DNA from: Drechmeria coniospora
Lineage: Eukaryota > Ascomycota > Sordariomycetes > Hypocreales > Ophiocordycipitaceae
Length of the DNA stretch: 64,000 nucleotides
Assembly (NCBI RefSeq): GCF_001625195.1
Contig: NC_054390.1
Coordinates: forward strand, 3,372,027 to 3,436,026
Reading direction: 5' to 3'
The first letter of the stretch is position 1. Each line of letters starts with the position of its first letter. Position numbers and translations under genes: made by a program. Below the pieces are notes generated by a model that saw only the letters and a program-made list of their open reading frames with translations, made no database searches and was not told where the DNA came from. Shown here one piece after another: positions 21,568 to 34,200 of this stretch.

Positions 21568-24500
21568 TCGCCGCTGCCGCCGCCGAGGTCGCCCAAAGGT
21601 TGGTGGAGGGGTGAGGGGAGGGGTTCACGAGACGAATCTCGCCACCAGCGGCCGACGGACATTGGTTGCCTCGGCTCAGCCGACTCGACGGCATGAGACG
21701 CTGTCAGCACCAGAAAGTGGGCCCGCCTGTGGAAGATTTCTTCGGCTCATGCTCACACGGAGGACGGCGGAACGGCAAACGACTGGATCCAATCATCAAG
21801 TGTCGTACCACTACGGAGGACGGAGTGCTTGATGCATTTCGTGTCATCGGACGTTGGAAATGGCGGGCATTTTGAACCCTCGCCTTCTCACCTTGGCCTG
21901 ACCTTTTCCTCTGGCTGCGAGGGTTCACGTCCAGGGGTGCACCGTACACAGGGTTCACAGCCGCATGCTCTTGCGGCAACTCGGCTCCTGGGATGACATG
22001 AACCCAGCTGGCCTCAAGGCAACTCGGCCATGAAGACAACTCGACAAGCCCTGCCGTGCGTGCGAGAAGGCGGGTATGCGAAAGCCTAAATGGGTGAACC
22101 ACCGACTGTCGGTGACGCCACGGACGTGGGCGGCAGCCACGGTCCATTGGGAGGTGGTACGGTTGCCAAGGGAATGCAATCAACGGGCCCCGTCATTGCC
22201 AACTGTTGCGATTCCTCCCATGCATCCAGCGACGGTTGTGCAACGATGGAGGTCGGGCGAGCTTTTTTTCCCTTCCAGCGTGGCCATGACGTGGGCTTGG
22301 GCTCGCCTGCGTCTCGCCAACAAAACGACGCACTGCAGCGCGGTACAACTAGGTGCGGCGGGCCGGCGGAATGGCACGACCCGAGACGACCAGCAAGCAG
22401 CAGTATCAAGTACTTGCTTGCTGTATAATAATAAGTGCCTAGTGCGGAGTACACAAGTACTCTACCGTACGTAAAGTACTCTGCACAGCATGTACAGTAC
22501 AGTAAGAACAAGCACAGCAAGTACATGCACAGTAAGTAAGTACATGCACAGTAAGTAAGTACACTACCCTTTCGGCCAGCCCCGCTAATATACGCTGCAC
22601 TGTGGCCGCGATAACACTCGCCAATATAATACTGCAGAGCTGTCCAGAACTACTAGGTACTTGGCAATCACCACAGTATGTACAGAGTGGCGCATGGCTT
22701 ACTGGCACAGGTTAAAGTCTTGAGGGGATGAGTCAAAAAAGAAATCAATTGCCGGCAGATGACCGGCGTCATCCACGGCAGACCAGAAAGCCGACGCTAC
22801 CTGACTGGTGGACCGATTCGTTGAGCGCAACGACAACAGCAGCGGCTGATGTCGTGGTGCATCAGCAGATGGGCATCGTATCGGGATCTGTCCAGTGTCC
22901 ATCGTTCATGCTCAAGCGGTTCGGCTCCGCAGACCGGTCCATCGTGGGATGGACATGTCCCATGTATAGGAATGAGCCTCTCCCGTCATCGGCGCACCTG
23001 GCAATAATACTCTGGCAACTTTGCTCCGCCTCAGATTCATTCTCCACTGCGGGTACGTCGTCTTGGCCATCCAGATGCATGCAAGATAAGTACGTGGGCT
23101 CAGTGGGGATTCTGCACGAGCATGTGCATGTACACTTACAATACAGGACAGATGCAGATCGAAATCGACGTTATGATTAAGAGGATGATCAAGATTCGGC
23201 GATTCCCTTTTTTTTTTCCATCGCCAAGAGCGGGGTCGCCGATATGTACTCTCTAGGACCTTGAGCAAGCGTCGCCCTGCCCGTCCTTGGGTGTCGTTGA
23301 CATCGTGACGCGCACGCGAGTTGACGAAAGCTGCCACATGCAACGGCTGCATGAGTGAATAAATGGTGGTCGACTTTGAGCCGTACATGCACTGTGGTGA
23401 GTGGTCGCCCGCGATAACACCCACCACAGCCACGATGGTGGCCAGCGTCTGCACAGTGGGTGTAGCCGTTTAGCCCATGCAAGCAGGTCAAAGGTGGCCG
23501 ACAATATGTTCCGGAAATACGCAAAGGCATCGTCGCCATTCGACATTGGGTCCGGCGAGAAAGGCGCTTTCGTTGGCCTGAGGCGAGGCCGAAAGCCAGA
23601 AGGGCGGGCAATGAGGGAGCGACGAGCCAAGAGGCGAGCGACGGAGGAAGCCATTTGGCTCTTGCGACGTCTCCACCGAACACCATCCGCTTCGTGGCCT
23701 CTGAGATTTCCATTCCGCCGCCTCTTCAGGCATGTCCAGATAGGGATTGCCGAATAGCGGCCGAATCCCATCTCCTCCCATCCCATGACCTCGGGCTCCC
23801 AAGCCCCCCACCCCACATCCCCCCTCCTCCCATTCCAGCCTGCTGCGGCCATGGCGAGGCAAGGCAGGGCACGGAGCATGATTTCGAAGCGTCGGATAGA
23901 GGATGCAGTCCATGGGCGGGCACGGCAAGCCCCGCCAGTGCCTCGAATCGAATCGGCCGGTCATGCAGGATTTCCTCCGGGCGTGACCGGCGGATACGAC
24001 ATCTCCCTCCCGCCCTGGGCCTCCCACGGCGACGGTCGTGACCCCCGGATCCGGATGCGGCGGGGGGGTCAGATGCTTCAACGGCGAGTGGGTGTCATGG
24101 CCGGTGTCTCACCACGCCGTCCTGGCCTGCCACACGACGACGAGGCGATGGCAGGGACGCGGAGAGAATGGCTGACGGCGAGCAGAATCGGCGATGCCAT
24201 TACGTCGGTGGAAATGCGCTGCTTTTCGACGTCATGCACGACGGGATTTAGGGACGCATGCCGTCGAGGGCGTCGTTGGCCGGAGCCTCGTCGCTGCGAG
24301 GGCAAATCGCAGCTCCCGCCGAGCGGGACAGGTGATGGTTGATGGAGAAGATGAATCCATCACCAGGCGTTTGCTAGCCACCAGTCGCCGATGGAGCCTG
24401 CCAAAACGTAGTATTGGTGGTCGTGCTGTACTTACTGGGTGCTCCGACAGCAGAGGCGCTCGTTGGGGCCATGAGCCGCCAGAACAATGGAACCGCGCCT

Positions 24501-26558
24501 CACGTACAGGTACAACCACCAGGGCATGGTTGGTGCGCATGGCGGGCGAGTTGAGCGGTACCGGTACTCTGCAAGTACGGAGCCATGGATGCATGTACAG
24601 TAAGTAAGTAAGTATTATACTTGTCCTTGTGTACAGGCAGGTAATAATTTACTGAATACTACTAGAGCCATCATGGTCATCCAACGTGCCAGCACCACGA
24701 CATGGACAACTTTGGCAACGGCAAAAGAGTCACGACGACAGCGACGCCACGACGGGGAAAGTGGACGAGGGCATGCAGTCATCACGAAGCTCGTGGCCAC
24801 ACCATCCACTTGGTTCCCGCCGCGGGTGGCCGCCGCCCAGGCCGCCTCCTTCATCATCCGCCTCTCGAGGCCGGATTGGAGACGTTCCGCGTTTGCACCA
24901 AAGGCTGGGGGTGCGAGCGCACAATGGGTGGGGAGATGGGTGGGCGCCACAGGGTCGTCATGGCGGGAGCGCGGGGTACGCTCGCCTTGCGGGTGACAAT
25001 AAAAGGCACTCACTAGCGCATGCACCCACCTGGATCGACGAGGTGCGAGCACGGGCGCCTGTACGCCGTGCATCTGCCTCCATGCATCTGCCTCCATGCA
25101 TCTGCCTCCATGTATCTGCCTCCATGTATCTGCCTCCATCGTAGGGGCGCATCTCGCACACCATCAACCTGCGGGGCCCGCAGCGGGCATCCAGCAGGCA
25201 GCCATGGGGAAACTGCGTGGATGATGCCATCCAGTGCGATTCTCGACATTTGACGGAGGAGGGACTGGCCGGGGGAGGGTGACGTCGGTCCTTTGTTTTC
25301 GTCGACCCCTCATCACCCCCCTTATCGTGCGCAGTGCCCTGTAGTTGTACACTGCGCTGCATTGTCCCAGGCAACCATGTCTCGTCCCGCCCGCCGCTGT
25401 TCCGCCGTCAGCCCTCGCCATTCAGGGGCAGCCGGTTGATCGGTTGGCACAGACTCAGCCGTTCTCACGGCAGTACCAATGGCCTCCCGACACCCAACCG
25501 TGGCGAGCCGTACGTAGGCAGTCGTGCCAGTGCGATGCATCCAATGGCTGGCCCAGCCTGCATGGTATTCTTGTCCCTGCCCCGTGGATTAGTAGGGGCA
25601 GTCATACTGGCAGTGATGGTGCTAGCGGTCTTTGTGGTGGTGGTCCCTAGCCACCCAAAGGTAGAGGGTAGGTATTAATACCAACTACGGCCGGAGGGTT
25701 TGCTTGCTTCCGCCTGGACGTTACAGGTAGCGGTACCTACGTGATACATGCTGCTCGTGGGCAGTATCATGTACTACGAGGGCAAATGAAGAGGCTAGAG
25801 GGGGGGAACGCTACGGCGTAGTCCGTGCTGCGCTATCTGTGAATGTGTGAATGAACGGCCCACCAGCTGGACGCCAGCCTCGCATATCGCTCACCACCTC
25901 CCCCCCCCCCCCCCCCATCTCGCCCCCGGGCTCCGACAAATCAACCTCCGGCAAGCACGCTGCCCAGCCTTCGACACCCAGATCCAAGCTCATGACTGCG
26001 ACGAGAATGGGGCTTATCATCAAAGAGGCGCGGCACTAGGCACGGAGGCCAACGGCGACCGACGACTCCTCATAGGTTGCCGCTTCACGTGGCCGCAGCA
26101 CCTCCCCGGTTCGTCGTCGACGGCCACCACCTCTAGACGACTCACAGGGCCACATACCTTCCTCGGCACCCTGGCAAGCGTCCATGTCACACTGGCTGGC
26201 TTTCTTCATTTTCGTCACCGTCGGCCGCAAAGTGCCACGGGCATGCGAATCTATATGAAGCGAGCTTGCCCCCCCTCCCTCCCCGACCGACGGCCACTCG
26301 ATGCCCGCCTATGACCCATAGCGGCTCCTGCGTCGGACGACCAGACGAGCTTTTTTTCCCCCCAACAACGTCGACGAGGAGGATCGTTCTCTGCGTCAAG
26401 GTCTCCTCATTCTTGCCGGTCCTGCCGGCGACGACGGTCGCTTTCCTCCCATCGGCCGAACCAAAGCCACAAATCATCGTCACTCGCTCGCTCGCTCGTT
26501 TGCTCGCTCGCCACTCCCCCGCACGGGTTCACAGCACCGCGCACGCACCACAAGCACA
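21568..26558. other. 5-kb gene-poor region
   Basis: The stretch contains a GTAC-rich block at about 22390-22700 with repeated ACATGCACAGTAAGTAAGT units near 22520-22560. Further GTAC-rich patches lie at 24590-24660 and 25670-25760, with a C homopolymer at about 25901-25915. Open frames up to 208 codons overlap on both strands and show no domains. The last ~250 bases before 26559 are CT-rich and include a CTCG tetranucleotide run (about 26483-26512), consistent with the 5' leader of the next gene. Confidence 0.5.
25071..25139 (+). repeat. Tandem 14-bp repeat, 5 copies
   Basis: Five head-to-tail copies of YATCTGCCTCCATG are present. The first three start with C and the last two with T, which suggests stepwise expansion from a few founder units. 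Confidence 0.9.
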
Positions 26559-27616
26559 ATGTCGACCAAGAGCAAGAGCTGGCCCTGCCGAGACTCGTGG
26601 CCGCCGACGCAGGTGCGCCTCGTGCCGTCGACGTCGCGCAAGCACCGAGGCTCGAGCCGGTCGACGCACGCTCTCGAGGACATTGACGACAACCCCCTCA
26701 CCTACTTTCTCACGCCCACGCCCACAAACGACGGAGAGGCGGCCGACGACGACATGGACTTTGACGCGGGCATCGAGGACGCCCACTCGGGCTCGCGCGA
26801 GCTCGTCCGCAGCGTGAGCCCGTCGACGCTCGACGGCTTCGGCAAGCCCGACGCTCGCGCCGCGTCGCCCGACTTGGACTCGGACGGGCTCACGACCGAC
26901 GACGACGACGACGGCGACGACGGCGAGGAGGAGTACATCCGCTTCACGCCGGGTGGCTCGTCTCGACTGTCGTCCCTCCGCAACATGGCCATCGACGGGC
27001 TCAAGGTGCGAACCAGGAGTCCCGACCTCGGCGGCTCGGCCGCTTCGTTCCCGTCCCCGTCGTGGGCGAGGGGCAGGAGCTCGGCCCGGCCGAGGCGTGG
27101 CCTGTCGCGCAGCGTCTCGGCCCGGCCCCGGCCCAGCAGGCTGTGGCGGGAGCCGAGCCCGGACGTGTGGTCGATCGAAGAGGAGACGGAGGAGGAGATG
27201 ATGGGCGAAAAGGGTGCGAGTGCGACGAAGAAGGAGGCGGCGGCGGTACAGGAGATGGCTGCAAAGCCCAAGAAGCGCGTGCGCTTCCTGCTTCCCTCGA
27301 TGGACCCGTGAGTCGTTGGATCCGCCTCGCCGCGATTCCTTGTCGTTTCATTTTCGTCCTCGCCGCTGTCCTTGTTTCCTGCTCCTCTGCTCCCCCTCCT
27401 TTTGTCCTCGCCGTCGTTTTCTTTCTCGGTTTTGCCTGCATGGACTGGTGTTGGCGTTTGGCGGGACTTGCCGCGGCACACGACGCGAGGGAACATGGAC
27501 TTGCGCATTGTATTACGTGTATACCTAGCACTGATTCGACCAGTCTCTTGCGGCGGCAGGCCTCCCTGCCGACGATGCAGCGAGACTTGCAGGAGGAGCA
27601 GGCGATGCAGACGTAG
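26559..27616 (+). CDS. Acidic disordered protein with terminal KKRVRFLLP motif, unknown function
   Basis: My model is join(26559..27307, 27544..27616), 273 residues. Exon 1 alone reads to a TGA that lies inside a consensus donor (CC|GTGAGT). The acceptor CCAG at 27540-27543, with an ACTGAT branch-like box just before it, restores the frame and adds a short tail ending LQEEQAMQT. If unspliced, the protein ends at 27311 with 250 residues. Residues about 55-130 are very acidic, including a DDDDDGDDGEEEY run that precedes IRFTPGGSSRLSSLRNMAIDGL. Residues about 140-205 are Arg/Ser/Pro-rich. A basic KPKKRVRFLLP segment near residue 240 is a short motif I associate with small uncharacterised ascomycete proteins. 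There is no signal peptide or membrane span. A nuclear role is conceivable but not shown. Confidence 0.65.
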
Positions 27617-28355
27617 GTTGTCTCATCCGCACCAATAATAATAACCACCACCATCCCCTCTTTCTTCATGCATCGCCGTGGCAAGCCGCATCGAGCACGC
27701 AAGGCTCACCGGGTACATGGTGTACGTGGTGTACGTGGTGTAGGGTAGGGGCTGATGGAGTGGTCGCCAGCGGAACGGAGCACTCGTAGGCAACGGTGCA
27801 TGGGGGCAAGATCTGGCTGGAGGTGGTGGCAAGGCATCATTTGATTCGACGTGTCGATGCGATGGTGTCATGATGCTCGAGTTTCGGGCTTGCTGACGGT
27901 CGTCGCATCATGCGCATAGTGCTCGGGTATTTACAGAGGTTGCAGCCAAAGCGAGAACGTACGAGTCGATGCAGCGTGGTAGCTGTGACGTATGTACCCA
28001 AGAGTTGCAGCATGTGCTGTACAAGACCTAGTGCAGTATTACCAGTAGGTACTTGATAGTAGGTACGGAGTACTAGGTATATACTGTAATTACATGGTCA
28101 TGTACGCCGACAGGACGGATTTTAAAAGTATCGAAAAATCAAAAAGGTGTTTATGTTTGAGAAAGTAATAATCATATTTATGTCCGGTATGGAGTACACC
28201 ATACAGAGTACTATGGAGTAGAGTTACACCAGATGAGACACGTACATGTACATGCAAGCATGGGGGCCCGCACTTTGCGAAACTCAACGTACGGAGTAAT
28301 TACAGAACAAGCGCCTACGCCGTATGCCAGACGGAGTGTGTTGGACAGAGGCACA
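27617..28355. other. Spacer, GTAC-rich toward the right
   Basis: After the acidic-protein gene the DNA contains a (TGTACGTGG)3-like short array near 27718-27740. From about 28010 it becomes AT- and GTAC-rich with several TACGGAGTA words. No supported frame is present. Confidence 0.5.
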
Positions 28356-28463
28356 GTGGGGTGGCAAAAATGTCGATTCAATCTGTAGGAGTAGCGCCGC
28401 CAAAACTGCTTCGCCAATTTTGTCAAGTCCCTGTAGCCTTGGCTGGCTCGCCACCCCCGAGGT
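28355..28463 (+). mobile_element. Short dispersed element, copy 1 (MITE-like remnant)
   Basis: The left end CAGTGGGGTGGCAAAAATG and the right end GGCTCGCCACCCCCG form an imperfect inverted repeat about 109 bp apart (GGGGTGGC against GCCACCCC). The first ~70 bases align with a second copy at 57643-57716, sharing GTGGGGTGGCAAAA and TGTCGATTCA and then a looser CCAAAA/CCAATT region. A CAGT terminus with no coding capacity resembles a non-autonomous pogo/Tc1-type element, but a clear TA duplication is not visible. Family assignment is therefore tentative. Confidence 0.45.
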
Positions 28464-31253
28464 ATTACAGATACTGTTAGTAGGTGATATTAGGTATTAG
28501 TTGGTATTGGTAGGTGGTTGGCCAGTCACAGACGTCCAGGTGCCGCCGACACGGTGGGGGCCAGCAATATCCAGCAAGTACGTACAGCTGCTTGCAGTGC
28601 AGTATGGCAAGGACAGAGCACCTTGCTGCAGTGCGTGGAATACGAGCGCAAGATGTCGCCTCAGCCTTCCCACCCACGCCCGAGTGACACCAATTCGTTC
28701 GAGACTTCTTGCCGGCAAAGGACGCCCACGCAGCCAGAACCCAGCCCGGTGCCGCGACGATCGAGTCCGGCACGGTCGTGGCCTGGGGAGGGGAACCCGT
28801 GTGACCATCTGCCTCGGCACCCTCTCGTCGCGGGCCTAGGAAGCCAATTGTGAGACAAGCGCGGGTGCCATTCTGTCGTCGGAGTGCCCTCGGCCGTCGG
28901 TCATCCATCCGTCCACCACACCCACCGTCCGCCGCAAGCCACGGAGCGTGAGACCCTCGATGGTGGGATTGCGAAGCCAAATGTGCCGGGCCGAGGGCGA
29001 GGGCAGGCTTCGACGGGCTGGCGAGCGGACCGAGGGCACCCGAGAGAGAGGGCGTGGTGGAGGGTGACGGCGGTCGCCATGGTCAAGGCTACGCATACTC
29101 CGGTGACCTGCGCTGCATGCGATCAGTGGTTGCCTGCCACTACCCTGTGCGTGGCATGCTCATGAGTCTCATGAGTGCTGGGCATACTGCATGGCATGCG
29201 CGAGCCCATGTGCGTGACTTTTGCGATGCCTTGCTTGCGAGCGCTGCCGATGCCGTGACAACATGCACGCTACGCCCGCTCGCATGCAAGGGCGAGGACG
29301 GCATCGTGCTAGGCAATGGCAGGATGCAGACGTGCACGTGCTGTGCTTGGTAGCAACCAGTCGTGCGGTGCAGCACTCTGACGGACTTTTGCCCATGTAT
29401 GTTCCAAAGCAAGTGCGATTGCATGCCACGTCCCTGCACCGTACACGTACACCTGCTTCATGGGAGGGCGGAGCGCACAAGTGTAGGCATGCGTAGGTGC
29501 GCCGAGGAGGACCTGGGAAGGCCCCTGCTTCGAGGGACTCGGATGGTGGTGCATGTTGCCTGTAATTAATAGTTCAAGCTCGCTCGACGCGGGACATGCG
29601 AGATGCGACACGCGGCAACGCGGCGGCGCTTAGAAATGGCACGGCAGCAATACTGTACAGCAGGTACTTGTACTTGCTCGCATCACAGTCGTACTTATGA
29701 ACGGTAACGCTGGAGCATCGCACTTGACAGTAGGTAATTAATACCCCTGGCAGCAGAACAAGTTACATGTGCTCCGTACTCCGCACTTGTAGGTAAGTTC
29801 TGTACTACAATTGTAATGGTAATAGTAAATAATACTTGCAGGTACGGAGTAATTACACCTCTACTGTACTCCGTACTCCGTACAGTAATTAATCAAGTAG
29901 AAACTCAATGGCCACGAGAGCAGAGACCCCGCCAGCCGCGACGGCGCCACAATGGATCCCCTGGCGACCTCGAGGCGCTGAAGCCTTGCGGATCCGTCGC
30001 CGCTCATTGGCCGGCTTGACGGCCCCTCGACAGCCATCGAGCCATCGAGCTGAGCGACAAAGCGAGGCCCCGATTGCCCGACACCATGGCCCTAAACCCA
30101 AACAGGCAATTTGTAGTCATGGACCCCATCCTCGGCGGAGCGCCTGTATTGTTGTTTACATACTCCAACGTCAATGTACCCATACCCATGTGTTCCTGCT
30201 CCAAGTACGGAGTACTCCGTACATGTATGCCTTTCTCTACTTACGGAGTACATGTACAGTACATGTCCTCGTACAGCAAGTCCTCTGTGCTGATCAAGTG
30301 CAAGTTCGGAATACGGAGTGCTGTGATCAATACGGGCACCCACCTCGACTTGTGTTGTTACCCCCAGCTGTTGCTCGTGTGCAGTACTTGTACCTGTACG
30401 GTACAGTGCAGTGCGGTGCGGCACAGTACATGCAGTACTTGCATGCATGCTTCCCATGCCTTGCCCGGCTGCATCGGTACCTCCTACATGTACTGTACAT
30501 GCACGGTGCGCATGTACATGTACTCCGCATCGCACGTACATGCAAGTACTTACTCCGTACCTGCTGCAGGCGTACAGGCACCGCCGCTAGCGCCCCCCAT
30601 TGGTTACTGCGGCATCCAGCTTTGGCAGCCGGCGTCAATCGTCATGCATCGTTGCGCGCCCCTCGACAGCTCGAGTCCTCGCCTTCCCTCCCGAGTCCGT
30701 GCTCGTACATGTACTCTTCCATCTTCCCATCACCATTTTCAGAGCCGCGTAACCGATACCACCGCCGTCTCTGCCATTCTTCCCTTCTTCCGTTGAGCCT
30801 TTCCTATACTTGAAGCCCATTCCGGGCCGCACGAAGCGAACTGACCTCGGAGGGGACTTTTTTTCCGCCTCGGCCTCTCCGTTCCTCGTACCGTCGCCAC
30901 CACCTTGACCATCTCGACACCTTGACCATCTCGACACCTTCAACCCTTACGACGGCTGCCCCGGGCCTTTCGAGCCCTTGCACCGAGCATCGCCCTTCTT
31001 CTCGGCCGCCGTGACCAGCTGCTGGGGCCTCCAGCCACCGCCGACGACTGCTGCAACATGCATGCTACCGACCCGAGGTGAGATGGAGTCGGCCGCGCGA
31101 CGCCGAGGGGACGACGGACGGACACGGTGCTGGCCTGTACGAGATCTGCTTGGTGGACCATCCGCGCCCTGTGCCCGTGTTCCGTCGTATCGTCCTCCCA
31201 TCCTTTCCCGCCGTTGCGTGGCCTGAGCTGATCCGTCGATAGGCTGACGTACT
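28464..31253. other. Spacer and 5' leader of the DH/PH gene
   Basis: GTAC-rich blocks with many TACTCCGTAC words lie at about 29640-29900 and 30160-30580. From about 30700 the sequence is CT-rich, consistent with the promoter and 5' leader of the gene at 31254. An exact 17-bp tandem duplication lies at 30901-30934. A GAG|GTGAGA donor at about 31079 and the TAG at 31240-31242 could delimit a 5'-UTR intron; the short upstream ATG frame there (31056) is not in frame with the main CDS after such splicing. Confidence 0.5.
30901..30934 (+). repeat. 17-bp perfect tandem duplication in a 5' leader
   Basis: CACCTTGACCATCTCGA is repeated exactly twice, followed by the first six bases of a third unit. 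It sits about 320 bp upstream of the ATG of the DH/PH gene. Confidence 0.85.
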
Positions 31254-34200
31254 ATGCCTATGCCTTCGCCAACCCCTCCTGGCAAGGACGAGTCGACACC
31301 GTCCAAGTCCACCTCGAGCAAGGAAGACCCCGCCAAGACGGAGACGAGCAGTAAGGAACCCGACGATGCGCCGACGACGCCGAAAAACAACAAGTCGCCC
31401 AGTCCGAGGGCGACGCCCAAGTCCGCCCCGGCCCCCGCCGCGACCCCGACGGGATCCCGTCAGCGTTTCGCGTCGAGGAAGCCGGAGCCGACGCTTCTCA
31501 CCGACTTCTTCATGGGACGCCAGTCGCCCGCCCGCGTGGCCGCCGACCGGAAGCGCCGCCAGAGCCTCGAGGTCGTCAAGTCCGAGATGCGCCGGGAGAT
31601 GCGCCAGAGCTCCGTCCGCAAGTTGCAGCCCCCATCCGGCGTGCGCGCGCGCGTGAACAAGTGGCAGAGGACGAATGCCTCGGCCCACGTGCCCGCCGAT
31701 GTCGACGACGCCGCCACCGAGCCGACCGACCTAGCCTTTGACGGCCAAGATCTCGAGAGCGTCACCGAGGAGGATCGCATTCGGATCAAGATGCGCCAGA
31801 AGAAGAAGCCGCCCAAGCCCAAGCATGTTCGTCGCCGCTCTGGGTCCGGGTCCGGGTCCGGGTCCGGTTCCGGTTCAGGCCCGTCGACCCAGCCCCAAGA
31901 TGCCCCCCCTGACCTGCCTCGGCCGCGTCTTCCCCCCAAGAAGAGGGTTGTGAGCGACGAGCATTGGCGGAAGTCCAAGGGCCAGGTGAACGGCCTGCGC
32001 AAGGTCTCCCCGAAATCCAAAAAGCAGCGGAGTCCGAGTCCGAGCCGAATTCCGAGGGACTTCATCTTGCGGTCGGCCCCGAACCACAGCGTGTCCGTGA
32101 AGATCAAGCATTGGGCCGCCAAGGTTGAGTTTCCGGCCTCTCCGCCGCCCAGAAGCCACAGACCGTCCTACTCGAGGCACAAACCGTCCCGATCCGAGGG
32201 TGCCGTGGGCGCCCGTGACGCCTCGCGCGAGGCTAACGCACGGCTGTCGAAGCCGACGGCCGACGATGGAATTCGGGTGGCCCCCATTCCGACGGAGCCA
32301 GACCTCGATGGCATACGGGTTCGAGCCACCGACTTGGCCTCCACAAGCAATGATGGTGATGGCATACGAGTCAGACCTATCCTCGAGTCCTTCATCAAAC
32401 AAACGCCCTACGTGTCCTATGTGTCGCGGAGGCGAAGCAAAACGGCATCGGAGGCCGAGCGAGATAGGCGCCCGTATGGCCGAACTGAAGTGGCAGAGGA
32501 ATCCTCGGAGCCGTCCAAGAAGACGAGGTTTGCCCGCGACGGCCCCTCTGAACACGTCGAGGAAGTTGAGACTCTCGCGCAGAATCTCGATACCCCTACA
32601 AAGCGTCCAGGGCCGAGGAGACGCCCGTCTCCAAAGACTCGACCCGTCACCTTTCCCTCGGAAGCATCCAACCCACCGCAGGACGCATCCAGCCTCGCCG
32701 ACGACAAGGAGCAATCCACCTTGAGCAGCGTGTCCATGCCGCCGTCCGACGTCGCCTCCAGCGTCGCTAACAAGTCGCTCGCCGACATTCCCGGAGACAT
32801 TCCCTTTGGCCAATCCGCATTCAGCGAGCTCGACCTTTCCCAGAACAGGAGCCGACCGAAGCGCCCCAAGGTGGATCGTAACGCGAGCTTGAAATCCGTC
32901 CCAAACGTCTTCAAGATGGTCATGGAAGAGGGCAAGAAGATTATCAACGACATCAACGAGCCGCCGCGCTACCCCGTCGCCAACAACCCACCGAGCATTG
33001 AAAAGTGGCTCAACAACACGGTCGATCCATTCGTCGAGAAGCCTGCAAAGGAGCATGCCGAGCCGTCGAAGCAAGAGGCCGAGAGGAGTGCGTCCGGGGA
33101 AACAAAGGCGCGATGGCGGTCGCCTCAAGAGACGAGGGGCTCCCGCCTATCCACACCACCCAAGACGCCCGGGGCCGATCATCGGGAGAGGAAAGAATCT
33201 CCCAAGGAGAGCGCCGGAGATGTCACGCCAACAGCGGCCGACAGGACGTCTACTTCTCCAGGCTTGAGGAGGAGTCGAGCGACTCGCATTTCGCCATCCC
33301 CACTCAAGTCGGTCGGACGAATCCCCTTCATCGGTGTCCTGAAGGAGGCTTTCCAGGGAGAGTCCAGCGGGCTCAAACCCCATCTTGCAGCCTACCAAGG
33401 ACACGAGCATCGACGGGAAGGCCAGTACGATGATGCAACCGACAGCTACATCTCGTCCGATTACACTGCCTCCTCGGCACCCGACATGGTATCCGACATG
33501 GCACCCGCTGCCGACGAACCCGCCGATCAGACGACGCCCAGGATGGCAGGACCGAGGGCCCGACCGCCGACGAATGGAACTCATGAGCTGTCGACCATCC
33601 TGTCCGAGGAAGACTCGAGTGCCGTCGACTCGGACTTGACGTCCGATGTGACCGATTCGACCCTGACGCAGTCGACAGTCCTCACAAAGGCCAGCGACGG
33701 CGAGCCCGAGAAAGCACCGGCACACGAACCGGCTCTCAAGAGGCGACTGACGCGCCACTCCGACTTGGTGTCGGTCCTCTCGCTGCCGGACAACTCCAAC
33801 ATTCCCAGCGGCATCCGCAACAGCAGGTCGCGGCCGAGTCTGCGAAGGACACGCGGTCTGTCCGGCAGAGTGACCGCCGACGACCTGCTCAAGGAGTTTG
33901 TCGACGACGAGAACCTCTACCGACGGGAGCTCAAGACGCTGGTCGACGGCGTTGTGCCGGTTTTGCTATCCCACGTCGTCCACGGCACGACGTCGCCGGA
34001 GCTCTTTGGCACCAGCGCCGACGAAGCCAGTGCCGCCGGCTTGTCCAAGTCGGTCGTGAACATGGGCGTTGCTCTCGAGAAGCTTAAAAACGCGCACAGA
34101 AAAGCACCGACGACCGACATCCGCCGACTGGCCAATTGGGCCCACGGCGTCGTGCCCATCTACAGCAGCTACCTTCGCGCCTGGCGACTTGGCTTCGAGG

